In this document: positions 7,824 to 14,896 of the stretch, piece after piece
Layout: each line of letters opens with the position of its first letter
Position numbering within the stretch: the first letter of the stretch is position 1
DNA from: Desulfobacterales bacterium
GTDB lineage: Bacteria; Desulfobacterota; Desulfobacteria; Desulfobacterales; UBA2174_A
Length of the DNA stretch: 27,431 bases
NCBI GenBank assembly: GCA_025454075.1
Contig: JALOPD010000015.1
Span: 1 to 27,431, forward strand
Direction: 5' to 3'
Position numbers and translations under genes: made by a program
The notes under the pieces: generated by a model
What the model saw: the letters and a program-made list of their open reading frames with translations, nothing else
Told to the model about the DNA's origin: nothing
The model's database searches: none

Positions 7824-9104
7824 TCATTTTGCGGACTTCAGGCCCTTAGGCAGTTGGATTTTGGCTTCCGCAAGGGACTCCGGGAAGACGATCCGGCGCT
7901 TGCCGTCCTCGGTCCATTGAAAGATCGCAGCGACTGCGGTTTCCTTGGGGTCGAAGCCGTAGACGACCTGGTTGCCCGCGTCAAAGCGGATGCGGCCCAT
8001 AATTCCCATCCGGTCGGTCTTCTTTATCTGGGCGGTGACGGCATCGGGGTCCAGGCTGCCGGCGCGTTCGATGGCTTCCGCCAGGATGTAGACGGATTCA
8101 TAGGCCGGCGCCGGGCCGTGTCCGGCCTGCAGTTCCTTGCCGAAGAGCTTCTTGTATTTGTTATAGAACTCCACCGACTTGGGCAGCTTGTCGCTGGCGA
8201 TGGCGCTGCCCATCTCGAAGACGCAGTTGATGGCCCCGCCGATCTTGCCGTCGAACGTTTTCCAGGCATCCGTGCCTGCCAGCGGGGAGATGAAACCTGC
8301 CATCAGGGCCGGTACGTTCATGGATTTCCACTGTTTGACCAAAATGCCGCTCTGGGGCATGTCGAAAATCGGCATGATCACCTGGGCGCCCTTGGCCTGG
8401 GCTTTCATCAGCGCGGATGAGAAATCCGAGGTGCCGGTCGGGTAGGCTTCCTGATCGAGCACTTCCCACCCGGCCTTGTCAAAGTAGCTTTTCTTTACCC
8501 CGTCCGCCGTGGCCCGCGCCCAGGCGACATCCTGGTGCATGATATAGACCTTGGTGAACCCGAACTCCTTGTTGATGGCGGTCATGGTTCCGGAGAGATA
8601 ATTCACCAGGTAGATGGCGTTGAGGCAGTTGCGAAACACGTACTTGTACTTTTCCGGATCCTCTTTGATCTTGGCCTCGGAAGCCGGGGTCATGGCAATG
8701 GTTCCGATCATCGGTGTCTTGTATTTGGCGATCAGATCCATCCCGGCGACCAGCGCCTCGGAGCGGAAGGGTCCGACCACGATGGCGACGGGCTTCTTCT
8801 CAAGGATGTTTTTTTCGATGCCGAGCAGGGCTTCCGGTACGGGCACCCCGGGAGCGGCATCCCGTATGTCCATGGAAGACACTTCGAGGAGTCTTTTCTG
8901 GCCGCCTACGGTCACGCCACCCTTTGCGTTGATCTCACTGACGGCCATCTGTACCACTTTGTGAGATTCCTTGCCCTCCAAGAACCCCAGGGATGTGGGC
9001 ACCCCGATGATGATCGGTTCCGCAGCTTGGATCTGCCCTGCGATAAGCAGGCCTGCAACCAACGCCAGAACAATCAGGCTGAAGTGATTGGGGTTATGTC
9101 TCAT
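7824..9104 (-). CDS. LIV-type ABC transporter periplasmic substrate-binding protein
   Basis: The protein (426 aa) belongs to the Leu/Ile/Val-binding type 1 periplasmic fold. It has a signal peptide with a hydrophobic core (LIVLALVAGLLIAG) and probable cleavage after QIQA (residue 27 or 28). The mature part begins EPIIIGVPTSLGFLEGKE, as in this family, and contains AVSEINAKGGV and VAIVVGPFRSEALVAG, with the late region PAPAYESVYILAEAIERAG. The ATG at 9104 has a strong AAAGGAGG site 7 bases upstream. It is the first gene of the operon, behind an AT-rich promoter region. The ligand cannot be deduced; the two ligases downstream point to a carboxylic acid. Confidence 0.93.
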   Translation of the reverse strand: MRHNPNHFSLIVLALVAGLLIAGQIQAAEPIIIGVPTSLGFLEGKESHKVVQMAVSEINAKGGVTVGGQKRLLEVSSMDIRDAAPGVPVPEALLGIEKNILEKKPVAIVVGPFRSEALVAGMDLIAKYKTPMIGTIAMTPASEAKIKEDPEKYKYVFRNCLNAIYLVNYLSGTMTAINKEFGFTKVYIMHQDVAWARATADGVKKSYFDKAGWEVLDQEAYPTGTSDFSSALMKAQAKGAQVIMPIFDMPQSGILVKQWKSMNVPALMAGFISPLAGTDAWKTFDGKIGGAINCVFEMGSAIASDKLPKSVEFYNKYKKLFGKELQAGHGPAPAYESVYILAEAIERAGSLDPDAVTAQIKKTDRMGIMGRIRFDAGNQVVYGFDPKETAVAAIFQWTEDGKRRIVFPESLAEAKIQLPKGLKSAK

Positions 9105-9186
9105 GGCTTGCCTCCTTTGGCTTTATGCCAATAATGAATTTTCTTCATTTAATAATTTCTATTATTTTAATACATTTTTTAATTTT

Positions 9187-9226
9187 TAGCTACATAGCAG
9201 CTACACAATGGTTCCTTTGAAGTCAA
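9187..9226 (-). promoter_or_regulatory. possible promoter and operator of the ABC/ligase operon
   Basis: On the minus strand TTGACT (9226-9221) is followed after 17 bases by TAGCTG (9203-9198), a good -35 with a poor -10. An inverted repeat TAGCT-N7-AGCTA (9187-9203) overlaps the -10 and could be an operator. The match is weak and a different promoter in this AT-rich stretch is possible. Confidence 0.3.
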
Positions 9227-9500
9227 GTGATTTATTTCCGATGATGCGAGTACGAAAACCTTGGCTCATTGCCAGAATTTAAGGCGGGGATCGAAGTGCC
9301 TGGTTTTTCCTGCGCCCACCAGATCCGCAAAGTGTCAGGAATCCGTAGTTTGAAATTCATGGCAGTAACCAACGCGGAAGGGCCGCATTTCGCTGAAATA
9401 GGGGTAACTCTAAGGATTCGCATAAATAATGATAATTTTTCCTTGTTGGCACATGTGTTGCTATTGCTCTGGGTAAACACCCTTTGACCGCTAAAAATGC

Positions 9501-9530
9501 TTGACAGCGGTCGCGGCATCAGGCTAAAAA
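9501..9530 (+). promoter_or_regulatory. sigma-70-type promoter for the NlpC/P60 gene
   Basis: A perfect -35 TTGACA (9501-9506) is followed after 18 bases by TAAAAA (9525-9530). Transcription would start near 9537, just where the outer stem of the leader begins. An inverted repeat GACCGCT (9486-9492) / AGCGGTC (9506-9512) overlaps the -35 and could be an operator. Confidence 0.5.
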
Positions 9531-9537
9531 GTTACCT

Positions 9538-9678
9538 CCTGTCAACAGATTGTATATGGTGGCCGATAAGGTTACCATCCGGCCCGGGTTTGACAGGAAG
9601 CAGTTAAACCGCCTGATGGATGGAAACCACGTTTCCGCCGCGTGTCATTGGGAGGACAAGGGCGCAAGGCAAGCGCCC
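9538..9678 (+). promoter_or_regulatory. structured 5' leader of the NlpC/P60 gene; possible cis-regulatory RNA
   Basis: An outer stem CCTGTCAA (9538-9545) / TTGACAGG (9590-9597) encloses GGCCG (9561-9565) / CGGCC (9580-9584) and the alternative pair ATGGT (9556-9560) / ACCAT (9574-9578); the last two together would form an H-type pseudoknot. Two more hairpins follow: GGAAAC/GTTTCC (9622-9636) and GGGCGC/GCGCCC (9660-9678). I could not match this to a riboswitch class I know, including c-di-GMP and c-di-AMP types. Regulation is inference from pairing only. Confidence 0.4.
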
Positions 9679-11083
9679 AATCAGTTCGAGACGATCACCG
9701 AGGTCTGGAAAATTGCACTTGCTACGCGACGTATCGCCTTACGAACACATCATTGGACTCGCCGGGTCGTTCAGGAGCAGGGGCCTTGTTGCGGCTGCCT
9801 GCTTCCTTTTAGTTAGCTTTCTCTGCGTCGAGTCGCACGCCGATGAGAAAACCGGGGCCGGGGCGCCCCCGCCGTCCTGCGTGGTGAAAAAGCCCGTGGC
9901 CGCCAAGGCCAAGCCGAAACCTTCTGCTAAACCGGCCGCCAAATCGAAGACCGCCGCCGTATCCAAGACCAAACCCAAGCCCGCCGCCCAGCCTTTGGTC
10001 TCCGTAAGGACCAAGGCCAAGGCCGAGTCCATCACCTCCGAAATCGGTTCGGATCTGCCGCCGAACCTGGAGCAGGAAATCAGCAAATTCTTCGGGCTGC
10101 GCTACCGTTTCGGCGGCGAAGGCCGGAGCGGGATCGACTGCTCGGCGCTGGTCCAGCAGGTCTACTCGGATGTCTTCGGAGTCAGCCTGCCGCGCAGTTC
10201 TTCCGAGCAAAGCCGGCTGGGGAGTCTGGACAGCGTACCCCCCAATGACCTTAAGACGGGGGACTTGGTTTTCTTCGGCCCCAACCGCAAGCAGGTGAAC
10301 CACGTCGGCATGTACCTCGCCAGCGGACGCTTCCTGCATGCGGCGCGTTCGGAAGGCGTCACGATCTCGAGCCTCGATGACAGCTACTGGAAGTCGCGGT
10401 TCATGTTTTCCAAACGAATGCGCGGGCTGGAGGTGGGCGAGGAGGATGACGACGACCTGGAACTGCACAGAAACCTGCTGCGGGATTCCATGTCCTTGGC
10501 CTTCGATGGCGGTGATTCCGATGTCAAGTTCCTTGATTTCGGGATCAAGCTCAACGATTCCCTGGAACTGCTGCTGAGCAGCTTTTTTATCAACTCCCTC
10601 GAGAACAACGGCCCGCCGAACCTCACACCCTCCTCTGCGCCCTTTTCGGCGGACGTGACGGGCCCCGAACCCGGCAGCGAAACGGAAGGCGGCTTCCGGC
10701 TGGCATCCATATTTTCGCCGTCGGAGTGGTTCAAGCTGATTCCGTCCGTGACCCAGGTCGAAGGCGCGAAGGAAGACCGCAGCCGCGATCGTCAGAAGTT
10801 GGGGCTCGAAACGTGGATGATCCTGCCGAGCTCGGGCATGGCGGTGTTCATGGCGGCCCAGGCCAGAAACCAGGAGGATCTGTTCGAGCGCCCGCTGGGG
10901 GCTTCCCCGGACTGGCAGACGATGGATGTGGCCCTCGGCCTTCACTACCACCTGTCCGAATCTCTCCGCTTTTCGCTTTGGGGCACGCACGCCTACAATC
11001 CGGACGTCAAGGCACTGGATGAAACCGGCAAGCGCAACGCCCCGCTGGACGAAATGTCGTTCCAGCTGAACCTCAAATTCTGA
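9620..11083 (+). CDS. secreted NlpC/P60 cysteine peptidase with beta-rich C-terminal domain
   Basis: NlpC/P60 enzymes cut peptide stems of peptidoglycan in the periplasm. With the ATG at 9620 the product is 487 aa; TTG at 9713 or 9719, nine or more bases after GAGG, would give a shorter n-region ahead of the signal core LVAAACFLLVSFLC (residues 56-69), with cleavage probably after SHA74. Residues about 90-135 are a Lys/Pro/Ala-rich linker. The peptidase domain (about 148-265) shows the catalytic Cys174 in GIDCSALVQQVY, His228 in VNHVGMYL and His240 in FLHAARSEG. About 220 further residues follow an acidic patch (EEDDDD), ending with alternating strands and a terminal Phe (MSFQLNLKF), as seen in outer-membrane barrel proteins. 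The extension is unusual for the family. The start is uncertain. Confidence 0.85.
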   Translation: METTFPPRVIGRTRAQGKRPISSRRSPRSGKLHLLRDVSPYEHIIGLAGSFRSRGLVAAACFLLVSFLCVESHADEKTGAGAPPPSCVVKKPVAAKAKPKPSAKPAAKSKTAAVSKTKPKPAAQPLVSVRTKAKAESITSEIGSDLPPNLEQEISKFFGLRYRFGGEGRSGIDCSALVQQVYSDVFGVSLPRSSSEQSRLGSLDSVPPNDLKTGDLVFFGPNRKQVNHVGMYLASGRFLHAARSEGVTISSLDDSYWKSRFMFSKRMRGLEVGEEDDDDLELHRNLLRDSMSLAFDGGDSDVKFLDFGIKLNDSLELLLSSFFINSLENNGPPNLTPSSAPFSADVTGPEPGSETEGGFRLASIFSPSEWFKLIPSVTQVEGAKEDRSRDRQKLGLETWMILPSSGMAVFMAAQARNQEDLFERPLGASPDWQTMDVALGLHYHLSESLRFSLWGTHAYNPDVKALDETGKRNAPLDEMSFQLNLKF

Positions 11084-11097
11084 TTACAAACAAGGCC

Positions 11098-11442
11098 TTA
11101 CTCGCCGGTCCGCGTGTCGCCCGCAATGAACGGGGTGTAGCGCACGGCGATGCTGCCCTTGCGAACCCATATCCGGATCATCGTCAGGGTGGTGCCGTCC
11201 ATATCCACCACGCTCGGCAGCTCTTCAACGAAGACTATGTCGTTTTTCGTGAATTCGTAGTAATGGGTGTTGGTGCTGTAAGGGTCGGCCACCAGGATGA
11301 TTTTCTCCGGGTCGTAGGGGTGTTTGCGGGGGCTTCCGGCAAAGCAGACGTTTTCCAGCCGCAGAACGCGAATGTCTTTCGGTTTGCGGTACGCCTGTAG
11401 CTGCAAGGATGCAGCTTCCTGGGGGTAACTCGTTTTTTGCAT
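11098..11442 (-). CDS. conserved-looking small protein of unknown function
   Basis: The product is 114 aa from ATG 11442, which has AAGGAG six bases upstream; a TTG at 11460 would add six residues. There is no signal peptide or membrane segment, so it is probably cytoplasmic. The core has an ordered alternation of strands (DIRVLRLENVCFAG, KIILVADPYSTNTHYYEF, DIVFVEELPSVVDMDG, TMIRIWVRKGSIAVRYTPF) and a motif SPRKHPYDPEKI. I have a faint memory of similar short Desulfobacterota proteins carrying a pyrophosphatase name, but no known pyrophosphatase signature is visible and I do not assign it. It converges with the NlpC/P60 gene, 14 bp apart, and diverges from the yhbY-like gene. Confidence 0.8.
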   Translation of the reverse strand: MQKTSYPQEAASLQLQAYRKPKDIRVLRLENVCFAGSPRKHPYDPEKIILVADPYSTNTHYYEFTKNDIVFVEELPSVVDMDGTTLTMIRIWVRKGSIAVRYTPFIAGDTRTGE

Positions 11443-11498
11443 GGTCGGCTCCTTCGGCAAAGATGGCTCCTGTTCGCTTTACTTCCAGGTAACGGCGT

Positions 11499-11822
11499 AT
11501 GCAACCGCTGACCAGTTCTCAGGCAAAATATCTGCGCGGCCTGGCCCACAGCCTCAAACCGGTGGTGTTCGTCGGCCGGAAGGGGGTCAACGCCGCCGTG
11601 CTGGACTCCATCCGCGAGGCCCTGGCCGCGCACGAATTGATCAAGGTCCGGTTCACCGATCTCCGGGACCGGCGCGTCATGGCGGAAGCCGCAGCCGAGG
11701 TCCAACAGAAAACGGACAGCTGCCTGGCCGGCGCCATCGGCCGCGTGGCCGTTTTCTACCGGCCCCAGCCGGACCCTGAAAAGCGAAAAATAGTCCTTCC
11801 GCGTGGTTCCTCCAACAGATAA
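11499..11822 (+). CDS. yhbY: YhbY-family (CRM domain) RNA-binding protein
   Basis: This is a 107-aa single CRM-domain protein. It opens with LTSSQAKYLRGLAHSLKPVVFVGRKGVN, the family signature, and includes the GRKG loop (about residues 26-29) that contacts RNA. A second typical stretch is HELIKVRFTDLRDRR, then GRVAVFYRP. Bacterial YhbY associates with pre-50S ribosomal particles, so a role in ribosome assembly is expected. It is a stand-alone gene, divergent from the 114-aa gene with only 56 bp between. The ATG at 11499 lacks a strong ribosome site (AGGT only). Confidence 0.93.
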   Translation: MQPLTSSQAKYLRGLAHSLKPVVFVGRKGVNAAVLDSIREALAAHELIKVRFTDLRDRRVMAEAAAEVQQKTDSCLAGAIGRVAVFYRPQPDPEKRKIVLPRGSSNR

Positions 11823-11826
11823 ACCA

Positions 11827-11848
11827 TTCCCGCCGCCCGCAACGGGAA
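11827..11848. terminator. possible bidirectional terminator hairpin
   Basis: TTCCCG (11827-11832) pairs with CGGGAA (11843-11848) around a 10-base loop in the 38-bp gap between the convergent yhbY-like and transglycosylase genes. The stem is short and no good U-run follows, so this is weak. Confidence 0.25.
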
Positions 11849-11860
11849 CCGCCGATTGGC

Positions 11861-12970
11861 TCAGTTGGAGCCGGGCAGGATGATCAGCCGCATCCCGGGC
11901 CGGATCGTTTGCTTTGGGTCCAACCGGTTCCACGCCCTCACATCGGCAACCGACACCCTGTGGCGCTCTGCGATTTCGGAAAGCGTGTCCCCCTCCTTGA
12001 CGACATAGACCATCTCTTCGCGTTTTTCGGGCACCTGGCTCATCAGCCCCGACAGCCGCTGGTGAAACCGGCCGGCGGAGCCCTTGGGCACCTGCAGGCG
12101 GTGCGGGCCGGGCATCAACCGGTAGCCGCGGATGTCCGGGTTGAGATCCTTGATGAGCTTGACGTGGGTCTCCGCGGCCTGGGCGACGGCGAGCAGGGAG
12201 ATTTCCCGGTCCGTTTCCAGGGCGACCGGCTCCGATGCGACCGGCGGGTAGATGTCCTCGGGCTCCAGGCGAAAGCCGTACGCTTCGGGGTTTTTCAAGA
12301 TGAGCTTGGCCGTAAGAATCCTGAACACGTAGCGCTGGGTTTCCAGCGGCAGGTAAAGACGGTAGTAGTCCCGGGTGTTCTGCTGGCGGATGTCGCTTCG
12401 CAACCCGTTTTCGCCCATGTTGTAGGCCGCCACGGCGAGGGTCCACGAGCCGAACAGGCCCCGGAGTTCGCGCAGATAAGCGATGGCGGCGTCCGTCGAG
12501 GTGGCAAGGTTGCGGCGTTCGTCCTTTTCCGAGTCGACCCGCAGCCCGTATTTGCGCCCGGTCGATTCGATGAACTGCCAGAACCCCATGGCGCCTTTCG
12601 GCGAGCCGGCATGCGGCCGCAGGGCGCTCTCGGCGATGGAGACGTATTTCAGGTCGTCCGGCAGGCGGTGCTTTCGCAGTGTCTCCTCGATCGGCGTCAG
12701 GTATTGGCGCGAGCGCTTGATCCAGAGAATGACCTGGTGCGGGTCCGCCAGCACCGTCAAGATCTCCCGCTCCATGCGCTCGCGCACATCCGGGTCCTCG
12801 ATCGGGACGGGTTCCCCGCAGAAATCCAGCGGCCCCCTGATGCGGGCGGCCTGGATCAGCGCCGAGAAGTCCAGCGCCGGTGCCGCCGTGACGGCCTGTG
12901 CCCCTGCCTCGACGGCCATCAGCGCCGTTGCCAGCACAACGGCGACCGCCCATTGGAGAAGATCACGCAT
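11861..12970 (-). CDS. MltD-like membrane-bound/secreted lytic transglycosylase with LysM
   Basis: This enzyme cleaves the MurNAc-GlcNAc bond of peptidoglycan, giving anhydro ends. The frame is open further upstream, but ATG 12970 is chosen: it gives a signal peptide (LLQWAVAVVLATALMAVEAGAQA, about residues 4-26), has GGGAGG about ten bases ahead, and lies 23 bp after the preceding gene. The 369-aa product has an SLT (GH23) domain with catalytic Glu114 in SIAESALRPHAGSPKGAMGFWQF and the substrate-groove motif AVAAYNMGENGL, followed by a linker. One LysM repeat (about 322-365, YVVKEGDTLSEIAERHRV...IRPGMRLII) should bind peptidoglycan. MltD of E. coli has two LysM repeats and a lipobox; here there is one and no lipobox Cys. 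Confidence 0.92.
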   Translation of the reverse strand: MRDLLQWAVAVVLATALMAVEAGAQAVTAAPALDFSALIQAARIRGPLDFCGEPVPIEDPDVRERMEREILTVLADPHQVILWIKRSRQYLTPIEETLRKHRLPDDLKYVSIAESALRPHAGSPKGAMGFWQFIESTGRKYGLRVDSEKDERRNLATSTDAAIAYLRELRGLFGSWTLAVAAYNMGENGLRSDIRQQNTRDYYRLYLPLETQRYVFRILTAKLILKNPEAYGFRLEPEDIYPPVASEPVALETDREISLLAVAQAAETHVKLIKDLNPDIRGYRLMPGPHRLQVPKGSAGRFHQRLSGLMSQVPEKREEMVYVVKEGDTLSEIAERHRVSVADVRAWNRLDPKQTIRPGMRLIILPGSN

Positions 12971-12993
12971 CGTGGCCGGCCCTCCCGGTGCCT

Positions 12994-13272
12994 TCACGCG
13001 CGCAGCGCCGCGTAAAGCGTCCAGGCGCCGACAACAATGAAGAAGGCCCCGGCGCCGATCTTGATGGCGGCCGGCGAGACGAAGCGGCTGATGCCGGCCC
13101 CCAGGAGCACGGCGATGAGCGAACTCAGCACCAGCGCGCCGGCGGAACCCAGGAACACCGAAAGCCGGTTGTCGCAGTCGGCTGAAAAACAAAAAGTGGC
13201 CAGCTGGGTCTTGTCCCCCAATTCGGCCAGAAACACCAACCCAAAGGTGGTCAGCAGCAGCTTGATGTCCAT
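12994..13272 (-). CDS. half-size GDT1/UPF0016 (TMEM165) family membrane protein, probable Mn2+/Ca2+ transporter
   Basis: The product is only 92 aa with three hydrophobic segments. It has one copy of the family motif E-x-G-D-[KR]-[ST] (AELGDKTQLAT, residues 16-26) near the N-terminus. Full-size members have two such halves with opposite topology; half-size members must assemble as homo- or heterodimers. The second segment GSAGALVLSSLIAVLLGAGISR and the third IKIGAGAFFIVVGAWTLY complete the half-domain. In bacteria the family exports manganese or exchanges cations. The ATG at 13272 has AAGGAG upstream. It sits between a radical SAM gene and a transglycosylase gene in one operon; no partner half is next to it. 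Confidence 0.9.
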   Translation of the reverse strand: MDIKLLLTTFGLVFLAELGDKTQLATFCFSADCDNRLSVFLGSAGALVLSSLIAVLLGAGISRFVSPAAIKIGAGAFFIVVGAWTLYAALRA

Positions 13273-13333
13273 CCGGTACCTTTCTCCTTCAATTGAGCCC
13301 TTCGCCTTTTGAATCCTCCCCCCGGCATGCGTT

Positions 13334-14203
13334 TCACAGCGCCCGCATGAATTCGGGCTTGAGCGCGACGCCGCCCGCCAGGGCTTTGTCGATCAAGGCC
13401 AGGGTGGCCTCCTTGTCCCGGGGCAGGCGCGCCCGGATCGGAAGATAGTTGGAGGCGTGGTTGGCATGAAAGAGACCCCGGGACAAACAGGTCTCGGCGA
13501 TCATCGTCCGCAATTCGGCCAGCATCTCGGGGGGCTCGATCAGCTGGAAGGTCCCCGCACGCCAGTTGTCGTAAAGCGGGGTCCCGGGGATGAGCATCAG
13601 GCTGAGCGCCCCCACGTAGTCCGGGTCGATGGCAGACAGCACGCGGCCGGTCTCGCGGGCATGGACCTGGGAGCGTTCGCGGCCGGCGATCCCCAGCAGC
13701 ACCGTGATCGAGAGCTTGAAGCCGGCGTCCCTGGCCTTGCGGCCCATGGCGATCATCCGGGCCGAATCGGCCCCCTTGTTGATGCGCGCGAGCGTGATGT
13801 CGTCGCCGGTTTCAAGCCCCATGTAGAGGATGCCCAATCCGTGGCGGCGGAGTTCCGCCAGTTCGTCGGCGTTCTTGAGGGAGAGGCTCTTGGCGTTGGC
13901 GTAGGCCCCCACCCGGGTGACCCACGGCAGCTGATCGCGGATCGCCGTCAGGATGCGCATGAGCCTGGCCTGCGGGATGATCAGGGCGTCGCCGTCGCAC
14001 AGGAACACCCGCCGCTGGCGCCGGCAATGGGCGGCCGCGAAGGCGATGTCCTCCAGGATGGTTTCATCGGGCTTGATCCGGAACCGCTCGCCCGCATACG
14101 TGCCGCAGAACGTGCACTTGTTCCGGGAACAGCCCACGGTCGCCTGCAACAGGATGCTGTCGGCCTCGCTGGGGGGCCGTATGATGGTGCCTTCATAGTG
14201 CAT
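13334..14203 (-). CDS. radical SAM protein with CX4CX2C cluster motif
   Basis: The 289-aa protein has a radical SAM core. The iron-sulfur motif is C25-S-R-N-K-C30-T-F-C33, spacing CX4CX2C instead of the canonical CX3CX2C; from memory a subgroup of HemN-like or elongator-like radical SAM proteins shares this spacing. Further family features are FLCDGDALI (about residues 67-75), LGILYMGLETGDD and LSITVLLGIAG, all consistent with a TIM-barrel SAM-binding fold. The C-terminus has no second iron-sulfur motif. The substrate is unknown. It lies 21 bp after the zinc-ribbon gene and is followed by the GDT1 gene after 61 bp. Confidence 0.88.
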   Translation of the reverse strand: MHYEGTIIRPPSEADSILLQATVGCSRNKCTFCGTYAGERFRIKPDETILEDIAFAAAHCRRQRRVFLCDGDALIIPQARLMRILTAIRDQLPWVTRVGAYANAKSLSLKNADELAELRRHGLGILYMGLETGDDITLARINKGADSARMIAMGRKARDAGFKLSITVLLGIAGRERSQVHARETGRVLSAIDPDYVGALSLMLIPGTPLYDNWRAGTFQLIEPPEMLAELRTMIAETCLSRGLFHANHASNYLPIRARLPRDKEATLALIDKALAGGVALKPEFMRAL

Positions 14204-14224
14204 GGTCGGTCCTGACGCTAGGGG

Positions 14225-14449
14225 TCACTGGTTTCCGAATCCGTTCGGGGCACCGCAGTCCGGGCAGTCCCAGGTGATGGCGTTGCAGGACAGGCCCCAG
14301 AGGTTCTCCAGCATGCAATCCTGGCAGATCCTGAAGCCGCACCGGCAGGACCAGCAGAAGGGTACTGCGTTCCGGCAGCAGTGGCAGTGGGGATCGCGCT
14401 CGCGCCGGTGTTTGCGTCGATGGGGCGATTTAACCGAAGAGTCTGGCAT
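14225..14449 (-). CDS. small Cys-rich zinc-ribbon-like protein
   Basis: The 74-aa protein has a basic N-terminus (SPHRRKHRRERD) and ten cysteines in pairs: HCHCC, FCWSCRCGFRICQDC and CPDC near the end. These could bind one or two zinc ions or an iron-sulfur centre. There is no signal peptide. The ATG at 14449 lies inside the end of the CoA-binding gene (20-base overlap), suggesting translational coupling. It precedes the radical SAM gene by 21 bp. A protein-protein or nucleic-acid adaptor is plausible, but no family is recognised. Confidence 0.78.
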   Translation of the reverse strand: MPDSSVKSPHRRKHRRERDPHCHCCRNAVPFCWSCRCGFRICQDCMLENLWGLSCNAITWDCPDCGAPNGFGNQ

Positions 14450-14852
14450 GATCGCGCTTGATGCAGCGTCCCATCACCACGTCGATGCCGGCCGCCGTAA
14501 GCAGGGCGGCGGCCTCCCGGTTTTCGATGCCTTCCTGCATCCAGAAGGTCTTGGGTTTCAGCCGCAAGGCCTCGTGAGCGTGCGGCAGGATCTGGTCGGA
14601 GCTGCGAAAGACATCCACGATGTCCACCGGCCCCGGGACATCGTCCAGAGAGGGATAGACCTTTTCGCCGAGGATCTCCGTCTGGGCGGGGCGCACGGGG
14701 ATCACCGTGTAGCCGCGATCCTTCAGGTACGCCGCCACCTTGTAGGAATCGCGGTCCGCCTTCGGGCTCACGCCCAGAACGGCGATGATTTTCGAGGTGG
14801 TCAGAATGACCTTTATGTCGGCGTCCGCGGTAATGATGCGCCCGGTTTTCAT
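14430..14852 (-). CDS. CoA-binding domain protein (YccU type)
   Basis: The 140-aa protein is a stand-alone CoA-binding Rossmann domain, related to the first domain of succinyl-CoA synthetase alpha and ADP-forming acetyl-CoA synthetase. It shows IAVLGVSPKADRDSYKVAAYLKDRGYTVIPVRP (residues 23-55), DVPGPVDIVDVFR, and the closing motifs FWMQEGI and VVMGRCIKRDH. The last two are typical for YccU-like proteins, whose physiological role is not settled. It is the first gene of a five-gene operon and is divergent from polA. The ATG at 14852 has AAGAGA upstream. Confidence 0.92.
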   Translation of the reverse strand: MKTGRIITADADIKVILTTSKIIAVLGVSPKADRDSYKVAAYLKDRGYTVIPVRPAQTEILGEKVYPSLDDVPGPVDIVDVFRSSDQILPHAHEALRLKPKTFWMQEGIENREAAALLTAAGIDVVMGRCIKRDHARLFG

Positions 14853-14867
14853 GACTATCTCTTCTGC

Positions 14868-14896
14868 TTGCCGTCCAACGGATGCAATGCTATATC
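14868..14896 (+). promoter_or_regulatory. probable polA promoter
   Basis: TTGCCG (14868-14873) and TATATC (14891-14896) are separated by 17 bases, in the 144-bp gap between divergent genes. Transcription would begin near 14903, giving a leader of about 95 bases. Confidence 0.5.

Larger units (their letters stand above)
9105..9619. other. 515-bp intergenic region with regulatory sequence for both flanking genes
   Basis: Positions 9105-9230 are AT-rich and form the upstream region of the ABC operon. Positions 9230-9480 are less GC-rich than the genes around them and hold no convincing gene; short open frames on both strands (9232-9519 minus, 9269-9487 plus) lack good ribosome sites and recognisable motifs. 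Positions 9486-9619 hold a promoter and structured leader for the NlpC/P60 gene. Confidence 0.7.

Noticed and set aside
9232..9519. 95-codon open frame on the minus strand (and 72-codon frame on the plus strand)
   Set aside because: No good ribosome site, no recognisable domain, and frames overlap on opposite strands; reported only as an unassigned block.
9538..9678. c-di-GMP or c-di-AMP riboswitch
   Set aside because: The conserved core GACGCAAAGCC of the c-di-GMP-I class and the c-di-AMP core sequences are not found; only generic stem-loops are supported.
12971..13192. N-terminal extension of the lytic transglycosylase
   Set aside because: The frame stays open upstream but overlaps the GDT1 gene in another frame and lacks similarity; the signal peptide starts at ATG 12970.
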